Shown here: positions 8,417 to 16,930 of the stretch, in pieces
How positions within the stretch are numbered: position 1 is the stretch's first letter
How the letters are laid out: the number at the start of each line of letters is the position of its first letter
Source of the DNA: Streptomyces sp. GSL17-111
Lineage (GTDB): Bacteria; Actinomycetota; Actinomycetes; Streptomycetales; Streptomycetaceae
DNA: 64,000 bases
NCBI RefSeq assembly: GCF_037911585.1
Contig: NZ_JBAJNS010000001.1
Coordinates: 5,615,001-5,679,000 of the forward strand
Reading direction: 5' to 3'
Position numbers and translations under genes: made by a program
Notes under the pieces: generated by a model
The model's database searches: none
The model's input: the letters and a program-made list of their open reading frames with translations, nothing else
What the model was told of the DNA's origin: nothing

Positions 8417-10196
8417 CCCACCCTTCGCCGACCAGCCGAGGGACGCCGAGGGCACCGCCCTGCGGGGCACCCACGTGCCCTGGACGCTGCGGAGCTACGC
8501 GCTGCTCGCCGACGGCGAACGGGGTGCCCTCATCGACCCGCACGGCGCCGTGGTGTGGATGTGCGTACCGCACTGGCACGACGCCGCGGCCTTCTCCGCC
8601 CTGATCGGGGGCAGCGGCGACTTCACCGTCCGGCCCGACGACCCGTGGCACGTGTGGGGCGGCTCCTACGAGGACGGCAGCCTCATCCGGGTCAGCCGGT
8701 GGACCCTGACCGACTCCCAGACCGAGTGCCGGGAGGCCCTCGCCCTGCCCGGCGAGGCGGACCGGGCGGTCCTCCTGCGCCGGGTCCGCGCCGTGCGGGG
8801 CGCGGCACGGGTGCAGGTCCGACTCGCCGTACGCGCCGGCTTCGGGACGCGGCCGATGACGGACCTGCGGCTCCGGGACGGCGTCTGGCACGCCCGCAGC
8901 GGGCCCCTGCACGTCCGGCTGCACGGCCTCGCCCACGCGACCGTCGGGCGCGACGGCGCGCTCACCGCGCCCGTCGCCGTCCCGGCGGGCGGTGGGCACG
9001 ACCTCGTCCTGGAGCTCTCCACCCGCTGCCGGGACGATCCGCTCGACCCCGGGCGGCTGTGGGAGCGGACGGAACGCGCGTGGGCGGAGGCCGTCCCGGA
9101 CTGCCGGGAGCTGCCCGCCGCCGCCGACGTCCGCCAGGCGTACGCCGTCCTGACCGGCATGACCAGCCACCGCGGCGGAATGGTCGCCGCCGCCACCACC
9201 TCGCTGCCCGAGCGGGTCGCCATGGGCCGGGACTACGACTACCGCTACGCGTGGCTGCGCGACCAGGCCTACGCGGGCACGGCCGTCGCCCGGCACGGTC
9301 CGCACCGGCTCGTCGACGACGCCGTGCGGTTCGTGGCGCGCCGCCTGCACGAGGACGGCCCCCGCCTGCGCCCGGCCTACCGGGTCGACGGCGGCCCGCT
9401 CCCCGGGGAGAGCACCCTGCCGCTGCCCGGGTACCCCGGCGGGAGCGACCGGATCGGCAACCGGGCGGGCGAGCAGTTCCAGCTCGACGTGTTCGGTGAG
9501 GCGCTGTCGCTGTTCGCCGCCGCCGCTCGCCTCGACCGGCTCGACGACGACGCCCGCCGCGCCGCGGACATCGCCGCCCGTGCCGTCGAGGAGACCTGGC
9601 GGCGTCCCGACGCCGGGCTGTGGGAGATCGAGCCGGCCTGGTGGACGCACTCCCGGCTGTCCGCGGTCGCCGGGCTGCGGGCGGCGGCCGAGGCCCTGCC
9701 CGGAGCGTCGGCCCGGCGCTGGGAGGACCTCGCCGACGCCGTCCTGCGGGAGACCGAGCGCACCTGCAAGCACCCCACGGGCCGCTGGCAGCGTTCCCCG
9801 CGGGACGCACGCCTGGACGCCGCCCTGCTCCGGCCGCTGTCGATCGACCGCCGGCTCGCCGAGGGCCCGGCCCTGACCGCGACCCGGGAGGCCGTGGAAC
9901 GGGAGCTGTCCAGCGAGGGGTACGTCTACCGCTTCCAGCACGGCGACCACCCGCTCGGCCGGGACGAGGGCGCGTTCCTGCTGTGCGGCCACTTCATGAC
10001 CGCCGCCTGCCTCGCGGAGGGGCGCACCGCCGCCGCCGGACGGTGGTTCGAGCGCACCCGCAGCGCCTGTGGCTCCCCGGGCCTGTACGCCGAGGAGTAC
10101 GACGTCGCCCAGCGCCAGCTGCGCGGGAACCTGCCCCAGGCGTTCGTCCACGCGCTGCTGCTGGAGAACGCCGTCCGGCTCGCCGACGCGCCCTGA
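8409..10196 (+). CDS. Glycoside hydrolase family 15 protein (glucoamylase/trehalase-like)
   Basis: An N-terminal beta-sandwich (about residues 20-230) precedes an (alpha/alpha)6 barrel. Typical GH15 stretches are visible: GRDYDYRYAWLRD at about residue 275, the catalytic-acid region RIGNRAGEQFQLDVFGE at about residue 350, THSRL near residue 415, and the second catalytic Glu region DEGAFLLCGHF at about residue 520. No signal peptide is seen, so it acts in the cytoplasm, where actinobacterial members hydrolyse trehalose or alpha-glucans. It is translationally coupled to the ThDP enzyme by an 8-base overlap. This could link stored-carbohydrate release to oxidation. Confidence 0.85.
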   Translation: MADPPFADQPRDAEGTALRGTHVPWTLRSYALLADGERGALIDPHGAVVWMCVPHWHDAAAFSALIGGSGDFTVRPDDPWHVWGGSYEDGSLIRVSRWTLTDSQTECREALALPGEADRAVLLRRVRAVRGAARVQVRLAVRAGFGTRPMTDLRLRDGVWHARSGPLHVRLHGLAHATVGRDGALTAPVAVPAGGGHDLVLELSTRCRDDPLDPGRLWERTERAWAEAVPDCRELPAAADVRQAYAVLTGMTSHRGGMVAAATTSLPERVAMGRDYDYRYAWLRDQAYAGTAVARHGPHRLVDDAVRFVARRLHEDGPRLRPAYRVDGGPLPGESTLPLPGYPGGSDRIGNRAGEQFQLDVFGEALSLFAAAARLDRLDDDARRAADIAARAVEETWRRPDAGLWEIEPAWWTHSRLSAVAGLRAAAEALPGASARRWEDLADAVLRETERTCKHPTGRWQRSPRDARLDAALLRPLSIDRRLAEGPALTATREAVERELSSEGYVYRFQHGDHPLGRDEGAFLLCGHFMTAACLAEGRTAAAGRWFERTRSACGSPGLYAEEYDVAQRQLRGNLPQAFVHALLLENAVRLADAP

Positions 10197-10233
10197 CCGC
10201 CGACCGCTCGCGACCTACGGAAGGAGTCCCACG

Positions 10234-13200
10234 GTGGCCCCCACCGACCTCCCCGAGCCGGTGATCCGCCGCGACCGCCCCGACCTCGACGTCCGGGCGC
10301 TGGAGCGCGACCTGCGCCGGGCGGTCGGCGGAGAGGTCCGCTTCGACTCCGGCACCCGCGCCACGTACGCCACCGACGCGTCCAACTACCGGCGGACACC
10401 GCTCGGCGTCGTCCTGCCGCGCACCGTCGAGGACGCCGAGGCGGCCGTCGCCGTGTGCCGCGCCCACGACGCCCCCCTCCTTTCGCGCGGCGGCGGGACG
10501 AGCCTGGCCGGTCAGTGCTGCAACGAGGGCGTGGTCATCGACTGGAGCAAGTACTGCCACCGCCTGGTGTCCGTCGACGCCGACGCCCGCAGCTGCGTCG
10601 TCGAGCCCGGCATCGTCCTGGACGACCTCAACCGGCGGCTCGCCCCGCACGGGCTCCAGTACGGCCCGCGTCCCGCCACCCACCCCAACTGCACGCTCGG
10701 CGGCATGATCGGCAACAACGCCTGCGGCGCGACGGCCCAGGCGTACGGGAAGGTCGTGGACAACGTCCGCCGCCTGGAGGTGCTCACCTACGACGGCACC
10801 CGCCTGTGGGTCGGCCCGACCGACGCGGAGGAGCTGGCCCGGCGGTGTGCCGAGCCCGGGGCCACCGGCGAGCTGTACCGGGCCCTGGCCGCCCTGCGCG
10901 ACCGCTACGCGGAGGAGATCCGCGCCCGCTACCCCGACATCCCGCGCCGCGTCTCCGGGTACAACCTCGACTCCCTGCTGCCCGAGCACGGCTTCGACGT
11001 CGCCGGGCTGCTCGTCGGCTCCGAGTCCACCCTCGTCACCGTCCTGCGCGCCGAGCTGGACCTCGTCCCCGTGCCCGCCGCCTCGGCCCTGGTGGTGCTG
11101 GGCTACCCGGACGTCGCCACGGCCGCCGACCACGTGCCCGCCGTCCTGCGCCACGGGCCGCACGCCCTGGAGGGGCTGGACCACCGGCTCATCACCTTCC
11201 AGCGCGCCCAGGGCCTCAATCCCGAGGGCCTGGCGGAGCTGCCGGACGGCCGGGCCTTCCTCATGGCCGAGTTCGCCGCCGACTCCCGGGAGGAGGCCGA
11301 CGCCAAGGCCCGTGCCCTGGTCGCCGACTCCCCGGGCACCGCCGCCGGCGTCCGGCTGGACGACCCGGGCCAGGCCGCCCTGCTGTGGGAGGTGCGCGAG
11401 GCGGGCCTCGGGGCCACCGCGCACGCCCCCGGGATGCCGGAGAGCCACCCCGGCTGGGAGGACTCCGCCGTGGCCCCCGAGCGCCTCGGCGCCTACCTGC
11501 GCGACCTGCTCGCGCTCTTCGAGGAGTTCGGCTACCCCCGCCCGTCGGTCTACGGCCACTTCGGGGACGGCTGCGTGCACTGCCGGATGCCCTTCGACCT
11601 CACGAGCGACGCGGGCGTCGCCCGGATGCGGGCGTTCATGGAACGGGCCGCCGACCTCGTGTGCTCCTACGACGGGTCGCTCTCGGGCGAGCACGGGGAC
11701 GGGCAGGCCCGGGGTGAACTGCTCGAGCGCATGTTCGGCCCGGAGCTGGTCGAGGCGTTCGAACGGCTCAAGGCCGTCTTCGACCCCCGCGACCGCATGA
11801 ACCCCGGCAAGGTCGTCGTCCCCCGCCGCCTCGACGAGGACCTGCGGCTCGGCGGCGCCTTCCGCCCCTGGGAGCCGCGCACCGCCTTCTCCTACCCGGA
11901 GGACTCCGGTTCCTTCGCCCGGGCCGCCCGGCGCTGCGTCGGCATCGGCAAGTGCCGCTCGCCGGAGGGCGGCGTGATGTGCCCCAGCTACCGGGCCACC
12001 CGGGAGGAGGAGCACTCCACCCGGGGCCGCGCCCGGCTGCTGTTCGAGATGATCGACGGCCGGAGCCCGGTGGACGACGGCTGGCGCTCCACGGAGGTGC
12101 GCGACGCCCTCGACCTGTGCCTGGCCTGCAAGGGGTGCAAGAGCGACTGCCCGGTCGACGTCGACATGGCGACCTACAAGGCGGAGTTCCTCCACCACCA
12201 CTACGCCCGGCGGTTGCGGCCCGCCGCACACTACTCCCTGGGCTGGCTGCCCCTGCTGGCCCGGGCGGCGGGCCGGGCGCCCCGGCTGGTCAACACCCTC
12301 ACCCACACCCCCGGTGTCGCGCACCTCGCCAAGACGGTCGCGGGCGTCGCCCCCGAGCGGCGGCTGCCGCTCTTCGCCGAGCAGCGCTTCACCGACTGGT
12401 GGCGGGCGCGCGGCGGCACCCGTGGCGGCGGCGCGCGTGGCGAGGTCGTCCTGTGGCCCGACACCTTCACCAACGCCTTCCAGCCCGCCGTCGGCCGGGC
12501 CGCCGTCGAGGTGCTGGAGGCGGCCGGCTTCCACGTCAGGGTGCCGACCCGGCCGGTGTGCTGCGGGCTGACGTGGATCTCCACCGGCCAGCTCGGCGTC
12601 GCCCGGCGGGTGCTGCGCCGCACGCTGGACACGCTGCGCGAGGACATCCGCCGGGGCACGCCCGTCGTCGGCCTCGAACCCAGCTGCACCGCCGTCTTCC
12701 GCTCCGACGCGCCGGACCTCATGCCCGGTGACCGGGACGTACGGCGGTTGAGTGAGCGGACGATGACCTTCGCCGAGCTCCTGACCGAGCGGGCCCCCGA
12801 CTGGCGGCCGCCCGCCGTGCTCGGCGACGCCGTCGTGCAGCGCCACTGCCACCAGTACGCCGTCCTCGGCTTCGACGCCGACGAGGCCCTGATGCGCCGG
12901 GCGGGGCTGGACGCCGACGTCCTGGACGCCGGGTGCTGCGGCCTCGCGGGGAACTTCGGCTTCGAGCGCGGTCACTACGAGACGTCGCAGGCGTGCGCGG
13001 AGGACGCCCTGTTTCCGGCGCTGCGCTCGGCGGACGCCGGGGCACTCGTCCTGGCCGACGGCTTCAGCTGCCGGACCCAGATCGAGCAGTCCGACACCGG
13101 CCGCAGCCCGCTGCACCTCGCCGAGGTGCTGGCCGCCGGGCTGCGCCGGGAGGGCGGGCCCCGGGCCGAGCGCCCCGCGCCACCCTCGCGCGCCGCCACC

Positions 13201-13287
13201 CGCGCCACGCTCGCCGCGACGGCGGCCGGGACCGGCGCGGGCGCCCTCACGACGCTCGCGGCCGCCCGTCGGCTGCGCCGCCGCTGA
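10234..13287 (+). CDS. FAD-binding and 4Fe-4S hydroxyacid dehydrogenase (GlcD-GlcF fusion type)
   Basis: A 1017-residue fusion. The N-terminal PCMH-type FAD domain (about residues 45-270) contains LSRGGGTSLAGQ and GGMIGNNACGA. An FAD-oxidase C-terminal domain follows (FGDGCVHCRM, SGEHGDGQ, NPGKVV). Next is an Fe-S module with CVGIGKC...CPSYR and CLACKGCKSDCPVD, then two CCG domains (PVCCGLTWIS and AGCCGLAGNFG). This layout is that of glycolate/lactate/D-2-hydroxyglutarate dehydrogenases that feed electrons to quinones. GTG 10234 has AAGGAG 8 bases upstream. It follows the GH15 gene by 37 bases and probably belongs to the same operon. The C-terminal 40 residues are Ala/Arg-rich with a short hydrophobic run that may anchor it to the membrane. 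The exact 2-hydroxyacid is not determined. Confidence 0.9.
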   Translation: MAPTDLPEPVIRRDRPDLDVRALERDLRRAVGGEVRFDSGTRATYATDASNYRRTPLGVVLPRTVEDAEAAVAVCRAHDAPLLSRGGGTSLAGQCCNEGVVIDWSKYCHRLVSVDADARSCVVEPGIVLDDLNRRLAPHGLQYGPRPATHPNCTLGGMIGNNACGATAQAYGKVVDNVRRLEVLTYDGTRLWVGPTDAEELARRCAEPGATGELYRALAALRDRYAEEIRARYPDIPRRVSGYNLDSLLPEHGFDVAGLLVGSESTLVTVLRAELDLVPVPAASALVVLGYPDVATAADHVPAVLRHGPHALEGLDHRLITFQRAQGLNPEGLAELPDGRAFLMAEFAADSREEADAKARALVADSPGTAAGVRLDDPGQAALLWEVREAGLGATAHAPGMPESHPGWEDSAVAPERLGAYLRDLLALFEEFGYPRPSVYGHFGDGCVHCRMPFDLTSDAGVARMRAFMERAADLVCSYDGSLSGEHGDGQARGELLERMFGPELVEAFERLKAVFDPRDRMNPGKVVVPRRLDEDLRLGGAFRPWEPRTAFSYPEDSGSFARAARRCVGIGKCRSPEGGVMCPSYRATREEEHSTRGRARLLFEMIDGRSPVDDGWRSTEVRDALDLCLACKGCKSDCPVDVDMATYKAEFLHHHYARRLRPAAHYSLGWLPLLARAAGRAPRLVNTLTHTPGVAHLAKTVAGVAPERRLPLFAEQRFTDWWRARGGTRGGGARGEVVLWPDTFTNAFQPAVGRAAVEVLEAAGFHVRVPTRPVCCGLTWISTGQLGVARRVLRRTLDTLREDIRRGTPVVGLEPSCTAVFRSDAPDLMPGDRDVRRLSERTMTFAELLTERAPDWRPPAVLGDAVVQRHCHQYAVLGFDADEALMRRAGLDADVLDAGCCGLAGNFGFERGHYETSQACAEDALFPALRSADAGALVLADGFSCRTQIEQSDTGRSPLHLAEVLAAGLRREGGPRAERPAPPSRAATRATLAATAAGTGAGALTTLAAARRLRRR

Positions 13288-13337
13288 CCCCGTGCCGCCC
13301 GCCCGCTCGCCCGCCCGTCCGGCTGCCCGCCGGCCGG

Positions 13338-14390
13338 CTAACCGCCCAGCTCCAGCACCGTCTTGACGCCCTCCGGGTCCGGCGCGAACGCCCGCGCGAA
13401 GTCCGCCAGCGGCACCCGGCGGGTGATCACCCGGTCCAGCCACGCCACGTCGGCGGCGGCGAGCGCCTCGGCCGCCGCCGCGTAGTGACCCCGGCCCGCG
13501 TTCACCGAGCCGACCACCGCCGAGTTCTCCAGCACCAGCTCGCGGTTGAGAGCGCCGGCGTCCAGCCGCAGGGTGCGTCCCGTCGCGGAGACACCCGTCA
13601 GGCACAGGACGCCGTACGCCTCCAGGCCGCACATCGCGCCCAAGGCCACCGAGGGGGCGCCCGTCGCCTCGATGACGACGTCCGGCCGGACCGCGCGCAG
13701 CACGTCCTCGACGTCCCCGGTGTGGTAGGTCCCGCCCAGATCGCGGACGAGTTCCGGTTTGACCCCGCCCTCGATCCGGTCCAGGACGTGCACCTCCAGG
13801 CCCCGCTGCCGGCCGATCAGCGCGGCCAGGAGCCCGATGGGACCGGCGCCGGTGACGAGCACCGAACGCGGCGCGAACCAGGCCCGGCCCCCGATCCGCA
13901 TCACCTGCTCCCACGCCTTGGCCACGACGGTCGTGGGCTCCAGCAGGGCCCCCACGCGCTCCAGCGACGGGTCGACCCGCACGGCGTAGTCGGCCTCGAC
14001 CGTCCACAGCGTGGCCGCGTAACCGTCGATCTCCTTGATCCCGCGTTCGGTGTACCGCCCGTTGCGGCACATGTCGAACTCGCCGTGCGCGCACGCCCCG
14101 CACGGCACCGGATCGGGACGCCGCACGATCCCGGCCACCAGGTCGCCCTCGGCGAACCCGCTGCCCGGCGGCGCCTCCCGCACCCGACCCAGCGACTCGT
14201 GCCCGAGGACCAGCCGCTCCCGGCCGGGCGGGGCCCAGCCGTAGTCCCCGGCGACGATCTCCCGGTCGGTGCCGCACACCCCGAGCATCAGCCCCTCCAC
14301 CAGCAGCTCCTGGTCGGCCGGGGCCGGGTCGGGCAGCGTCTCCAGGCGCAGGGAGTCCTTCTGCTGCGGGGCTACGGTCAGGGCGTGCAT
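13338..14390 (-). CDS. Zinc-dependent glucose dehydrogenase (MDR superfamily)
   Basis: 350-residue medium-chain dehydrogenase of the archaeal-type glucose 1-dehydrogenase subgroup. Visible are the catalytic-zinc Cys in GVCGTDREI, HE in LVLGHESLG, a cysteine lobe PCGACAHGEFDMC, and the Rossmann motif VTGAGPIGLLAAL. LLEPTTVVAKAWEQ is typical of glucose/sorbitol members. ATG 14390 is preceded by AGGAG at about 5 bases. It converges with the hydroxyacid dehydrogenase. It would oxidise glucose or a related aldose to the lactone with NAD(P), alongside the other sugar and acid oxidases here. Substrate is inferred from family only. Confidence 0.85.
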   Translation of the reverse strand: MHALTVAPQQKDSLRLETLPDPAPADQELLVEGLMLGVCGTDREIVAGDYGWAPPGRERLVLGHESLGRVREAPPGSGFAEGDLVAGIVRRPDPVPCGACAHGEFDMCRNGRYTERGIKEIDGYAATLWTVEADYAVRVDPSLERVGALLEPTTVVAKAWEQVMRIGGRAWFAPRSVLVTGAGPIGLLAALIGRQRGLEVHVLDRIEGGVKPELVRDLGGTYHTGDVEDVLRAVRPDVVIEATGAPSVALGAMCGLEAYGVLCLTGVSATGRTLRLDAGALNRELVLENSAVVGSVNAGRGHYAAAAEALAAADVAWLDRVITRRVPLADFARAFAPDPEGVKTVLELGG

Positions 14391-14546
14391 CGGCTCTCCT
14401 CGCGCTCGGACCTCACAGGACCGCACGGACCGGCGCGACCCGCACCGAACGGCGGCCCACGGGTTCCCGTGGACGACCGGACCTAACCCGACACCCGACC
14501 ACCAGACCGGCCGGGTGATCACGCGTCACCTGCGAGAATCCTCCCC

Positions 14547-15452
14547 ATGGCGGAGATCACCCAGAAGGACGGGACCTGGAGCTTCGACGGGGCGACGCTG
14601 CGGATCGTGCCGGGCCACTCCAAGGGCGTGCACATCCTGCGGCGGACCATCGGCGAGCTGACGGTGCCCCTGCACGCGCTGGCGGGCGTCGCCCACGAGC
14701 CCGGCCGCAGGTCGGGACGGCTGCGGCTGCGACTGCGCGGCGGCGCGGACCCGCTGCTCCAGGTCACGCGCGGCAAGCTGCCGGACGCCGCCGACCCCTA
14801 CCAGCTCACCGTCGAGCCGGAGCAGACCTCCGTCGCCGAGTACCTGGTCGACGAGGTGCGGACCGCGCTGACGCTGGAGGAGGTGCCGGACACGCCGTGC
14901 GACCGCTTCCTGCTGCCCGGGCCGCCGGTGCCGCTGACGGCCACCGGCGGCGACGCCACCGTCTCCTTCGACGGCGACCTCATACGCCTGGTGTGGAACT
15001 GGAAGACGGAGGAGGGGAAGAAGGCCGGCGGGCCGCGCACGATCCACCTGGAGGACCTGCGCGGGGTGGAGTGGCAGCCGTCGGTCGGGTGGGAGAACGG
15101 CCACCTGCGCTTTCTCGCCTCCCGGTCCGGCACCGAGGCACCGCCGAAGTACGACCCCCACGCGGTCGTCCTGCACGGTTCCCGCAAGGACCCGCTGACG
15201 GCCCTGGTCGCCGCCGCCGTCACCGCGCGCCTGCACCCCGCCGCCCCGCCGCTCCCGTCCGCGCCGCTCCCGTCCGCGCCGCCGCCGGACGCGGACCCGA
15301 AGCCACCGACGGCGGGGGGACCGGCGCCCGGGGGCGAGGACCACGACGCGCTGCTGCGCCGTCTGCGCGAGCTGGGAGAGCTGCACACGTCCGGCGTCCT
15401 GACGACCGAGGAGTTCACCGCCGCCAAGCAGGCCGTGCTCCGCCGTTTCTGA
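14547..15452 (+). CDS. DUF4429 domain protein with C-terminal SHOCT domain
   Basis: 301 residues. Two copies of the DUF4429 beta-domain occupy about residues 5-110 and 125-225 (TWSFDGATLRI, then ATVSFDGDLIRLVW). A Pro/Ala linker encoded by a 15-base tandem duplication (about 15249-15280, giving LPSAPLPSAP) follows, and a SHOCT motif (DALLRRLRELGELHTSGVLTTEEFTAAK) ends the protein. SHOCT domains usually mediate oligomerisation or protein contacts. GAGAAT at 14534-14539, 7 bases before the ATG with no ribosome site, suggests a leaderless transcript. Role unknown; the family is common in Streptomyces. Confidence 0.8.
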   Translation: MAEITQKDGTWSFDGATLRIVPGHSKGVHILRRTIGELTVPLHALAGVAHEPGRRSGRLRLRLRGGADPLLQVTRGKLPDAADPYQLTVEPEQTSVAEYLVDEVRTALTLEEVPDTPCDRFLLPGPPVPLTATGGDATVSFDGDLIRLVWNWKTEEGKKAGGPRTIHLEDLRGVEWQPSVGWENGHLRFLASRSGTEAPPKYDPHAVVLHGSRKDPLTALVAAAVTARLHPAAPPLPSAPLPSAPPPDADPKPPTAGGPAPGGEDHDALLRRLRELGELHTSGVLTTEEFTAAKQAVLRRF

Positions 15453-15516
15453 CCCGCGCCGCACCCCGCCCGTCGCCCCGGCAGCCGGTGGCGCCCGTCC
15501 CCACCAGCAACGATCG

Positions 15517-15567
15517 CCTCACGAGTGAGGCTCCGACCGTGACGGGAAGCCGCCGATCGGGCATACT
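15517..15567 (+). promoter_or_regulatory. Promoter with upstream palindrome before the acyl-CoA dehydrogenase
   Basis: GTGACG (15539-15544), 17 bases, CATACT (15562-15567) resemble a main-sigma promoter. Immediately upstream CCTCAC-GA-GTGAGG (15517-15530) is a 6-bp-arm palindrome, a plausible operator. The leader to the start at 15707 is about 130 bases. Confidence 0.4.
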
Positions 15568-15706
15568 CCATTGCGCCACAGCCGCTGGTCAGCCGCCTTC
15601 GAGACCCGAGGGGGCACTATCGGCCGGGCCACAACATCCCTCTGGCGGCGCCGCCACACACCCGGCGCCCGTCGCCGCAGCGCCCGACAGGGAGGAGAGC
15701 GCCGCG

Positions 15707-16879
15707 ATGTCCGAATACGGCCCCCAGCCGGTGGAGCGTCGGCTGCCCACCGAGGAAGCCCAGGATCTGCTGAGCCTGGTGCGTGACCTGGTGCAGCGCG
15801 AGATCGAGCCGGTCGCGGCGGAGGAGGAGGAAGCCGGCCGCTTCCCCCGGGAGACGTTCGCGCTGCTGTCCCGCTCCGGTCTGCTCGGGCTGCCCTACCC
15901 GGCCGAGTACGGCGGCGGGGACCAGCCCTACGAGGTCTACCTCCAGGTCCTGGAGGAGCTGGCGGCGGCCCGCCTGACCGTCGGCCTCGGCGTCAGCGTG
16001 CACAGCCTCGCCTGCCACGCGCTGGCCTCCTTCGGCGGCAAGGAGCAGCGGGCCGAGCACCTGCCCGCGATGCTCGGGGGAGGGCTGCTGGGGGCGTACT
16101 GCCTCTCCGAGCCCTCGTCCGGTTCCGACGCCGCCTCCCTGCGCACCCGCGCCGTGCGCGACGGCGACGACTGGGTCCTCACCGGGACCAAGGCCTGGAT
16201 CACCCACGGCGGCATCGCGGACTTCTACACGGTGCTCGCCCGCACCGGCGGCGAGGGCCCGCGCGGCATCACCGCGTTCCTCGTGCCGGGTGACGCCCCC
16301 GGCCTCAGCGCGGGCGCGCCCGAGCGGAAGATGGGGATGAAGGGCTCGCCCACCGCGCAGATCAACCTCGACGACGTGCGGGTGCCCGACGCCCGTCGCA
16401 TCGGGGAGGAGGGGCAGGGCTTCGCCGTCGCCCTCGCGGCCCTGGACGCCGGCCGGCTCGGCATCGCGGCCTGTGCCGTCGGCCTGGCCCAGGCCGCGCT
16501 GGACCAGGCCGTCGCCTACGCCGCCGAGCGGCGGCAGTTCGGCCGACCCCTCGCCGACTTCCAGGGGCTGCGCTTCCTCATCGCCGACATGGCCACCCGG
16601 ATCGAGGCCGGCCGGGCGCTGTACCTGGCCGCCGCCCGCCGGCGCGACGAGGGCCTGCCCTTCACCCGGCAGGCCGCCATGGCGAAGCTGTCCTGCACCG
16701 ACACGGCCATGCAGGTGACGACGGATGCCGTGCAGGTCCTGGGCGGTTACGGCTACACGACGGACTTCCCCGTCGAGCGCTTCCTGCGGGAGGCGAAGAT
16801 GCTGCAGATCGTCGAGGGCACCAACCAGATCCAGCGGGTCGTCATCGCCCGCCAGCTCCTCGGACCGGAGAGCCGCTGA
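15707..16879 (+). CDS. Acyl-CoA dehydrogenase
   Basis: 390-residue FAD enzyme catalysing alpha,beta-dehydrogenation of acyl-CoA esters. The FAD-binding signature CLSEPSSGSDAASLRT and KAWITHGG are present, and the C-terminal domain has the family motif QVLGGYGYTTDFPVERFLREAKMLQIVEGTNQIQ in pieces (QVLGGYGYT and IVEGTNQIQR). The catalytic Glu is in the VEGT segment, as in short/medium-chain enzymes. ATG 15707 follows GGAGGAG. It is a single-gene unit ending at a strong terminator (16886-16918). The chain-length preference cannot be read. Confidence 0.9.
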   Translation: MSEYGPQPVERRLPTEEAQDLLSLVRDLVQREIEPVAAEEEEAGRFPRETFALLSRSGLLGLPYPAEYGGGDQPYEVYLQVLEELAAARLTVGLGVSVHSLACHALASFGGKEQRAEHLPAMLGGGLLGAYCLSEPSSGSDAASLRTRAVRDGDDWVLTGTKAWITHGGIADFYTVLARTGGEGPRGITAFLVPGDAPGLSAGAPERKMGMKGSPTAQINLDDVRVPDARRIGEEGQGFAVALAALDAGRLGIAACAVGLAQAALDQAVAYAAERRQFGRPLADFQGLRFLIADMATRIEAGRALYLAAARRRDEGLPFTRQAAMAKLSCTDTAMQVTTDAVQVLGGYGYTTDFPVERFLREAKMLQIVEGTNQIQRVVIARQLLGPESR

Positions 16880-16885
16880 CGCCCG

Positions 16886-16918
16886 GTGGGGCGGGGCCCG
16901 ACGCGAGCCCCGCCCCAC
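16886..16918. terminator. Bidirectional terminator between convergent genes
   Basis: Perfect 12-bp arms (16886-16897 and 16907-16918, GTGGGGCGGGGC and its complement) with a 9-base loop lie 6 bases after the acyl-CoA dehydrogenase stop and 12 bases before the lipoprotein stop. There is no T-tract, which is common in Streptomyces. Confidence 0.75.
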
Positions 16919-16930
16919 GGCGAGCACCGG

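Noticed and set aside
9994..14277. A 1427-codon open frame on the minus strand
   Set aside because: It runs antisense to the GH15 and hydroxyacid dehydrogenase genes, whose motifs are clear. Long antisense frames are normal in very high-GC DNA, and this one has low-complexity Gly/Val/Arg content.
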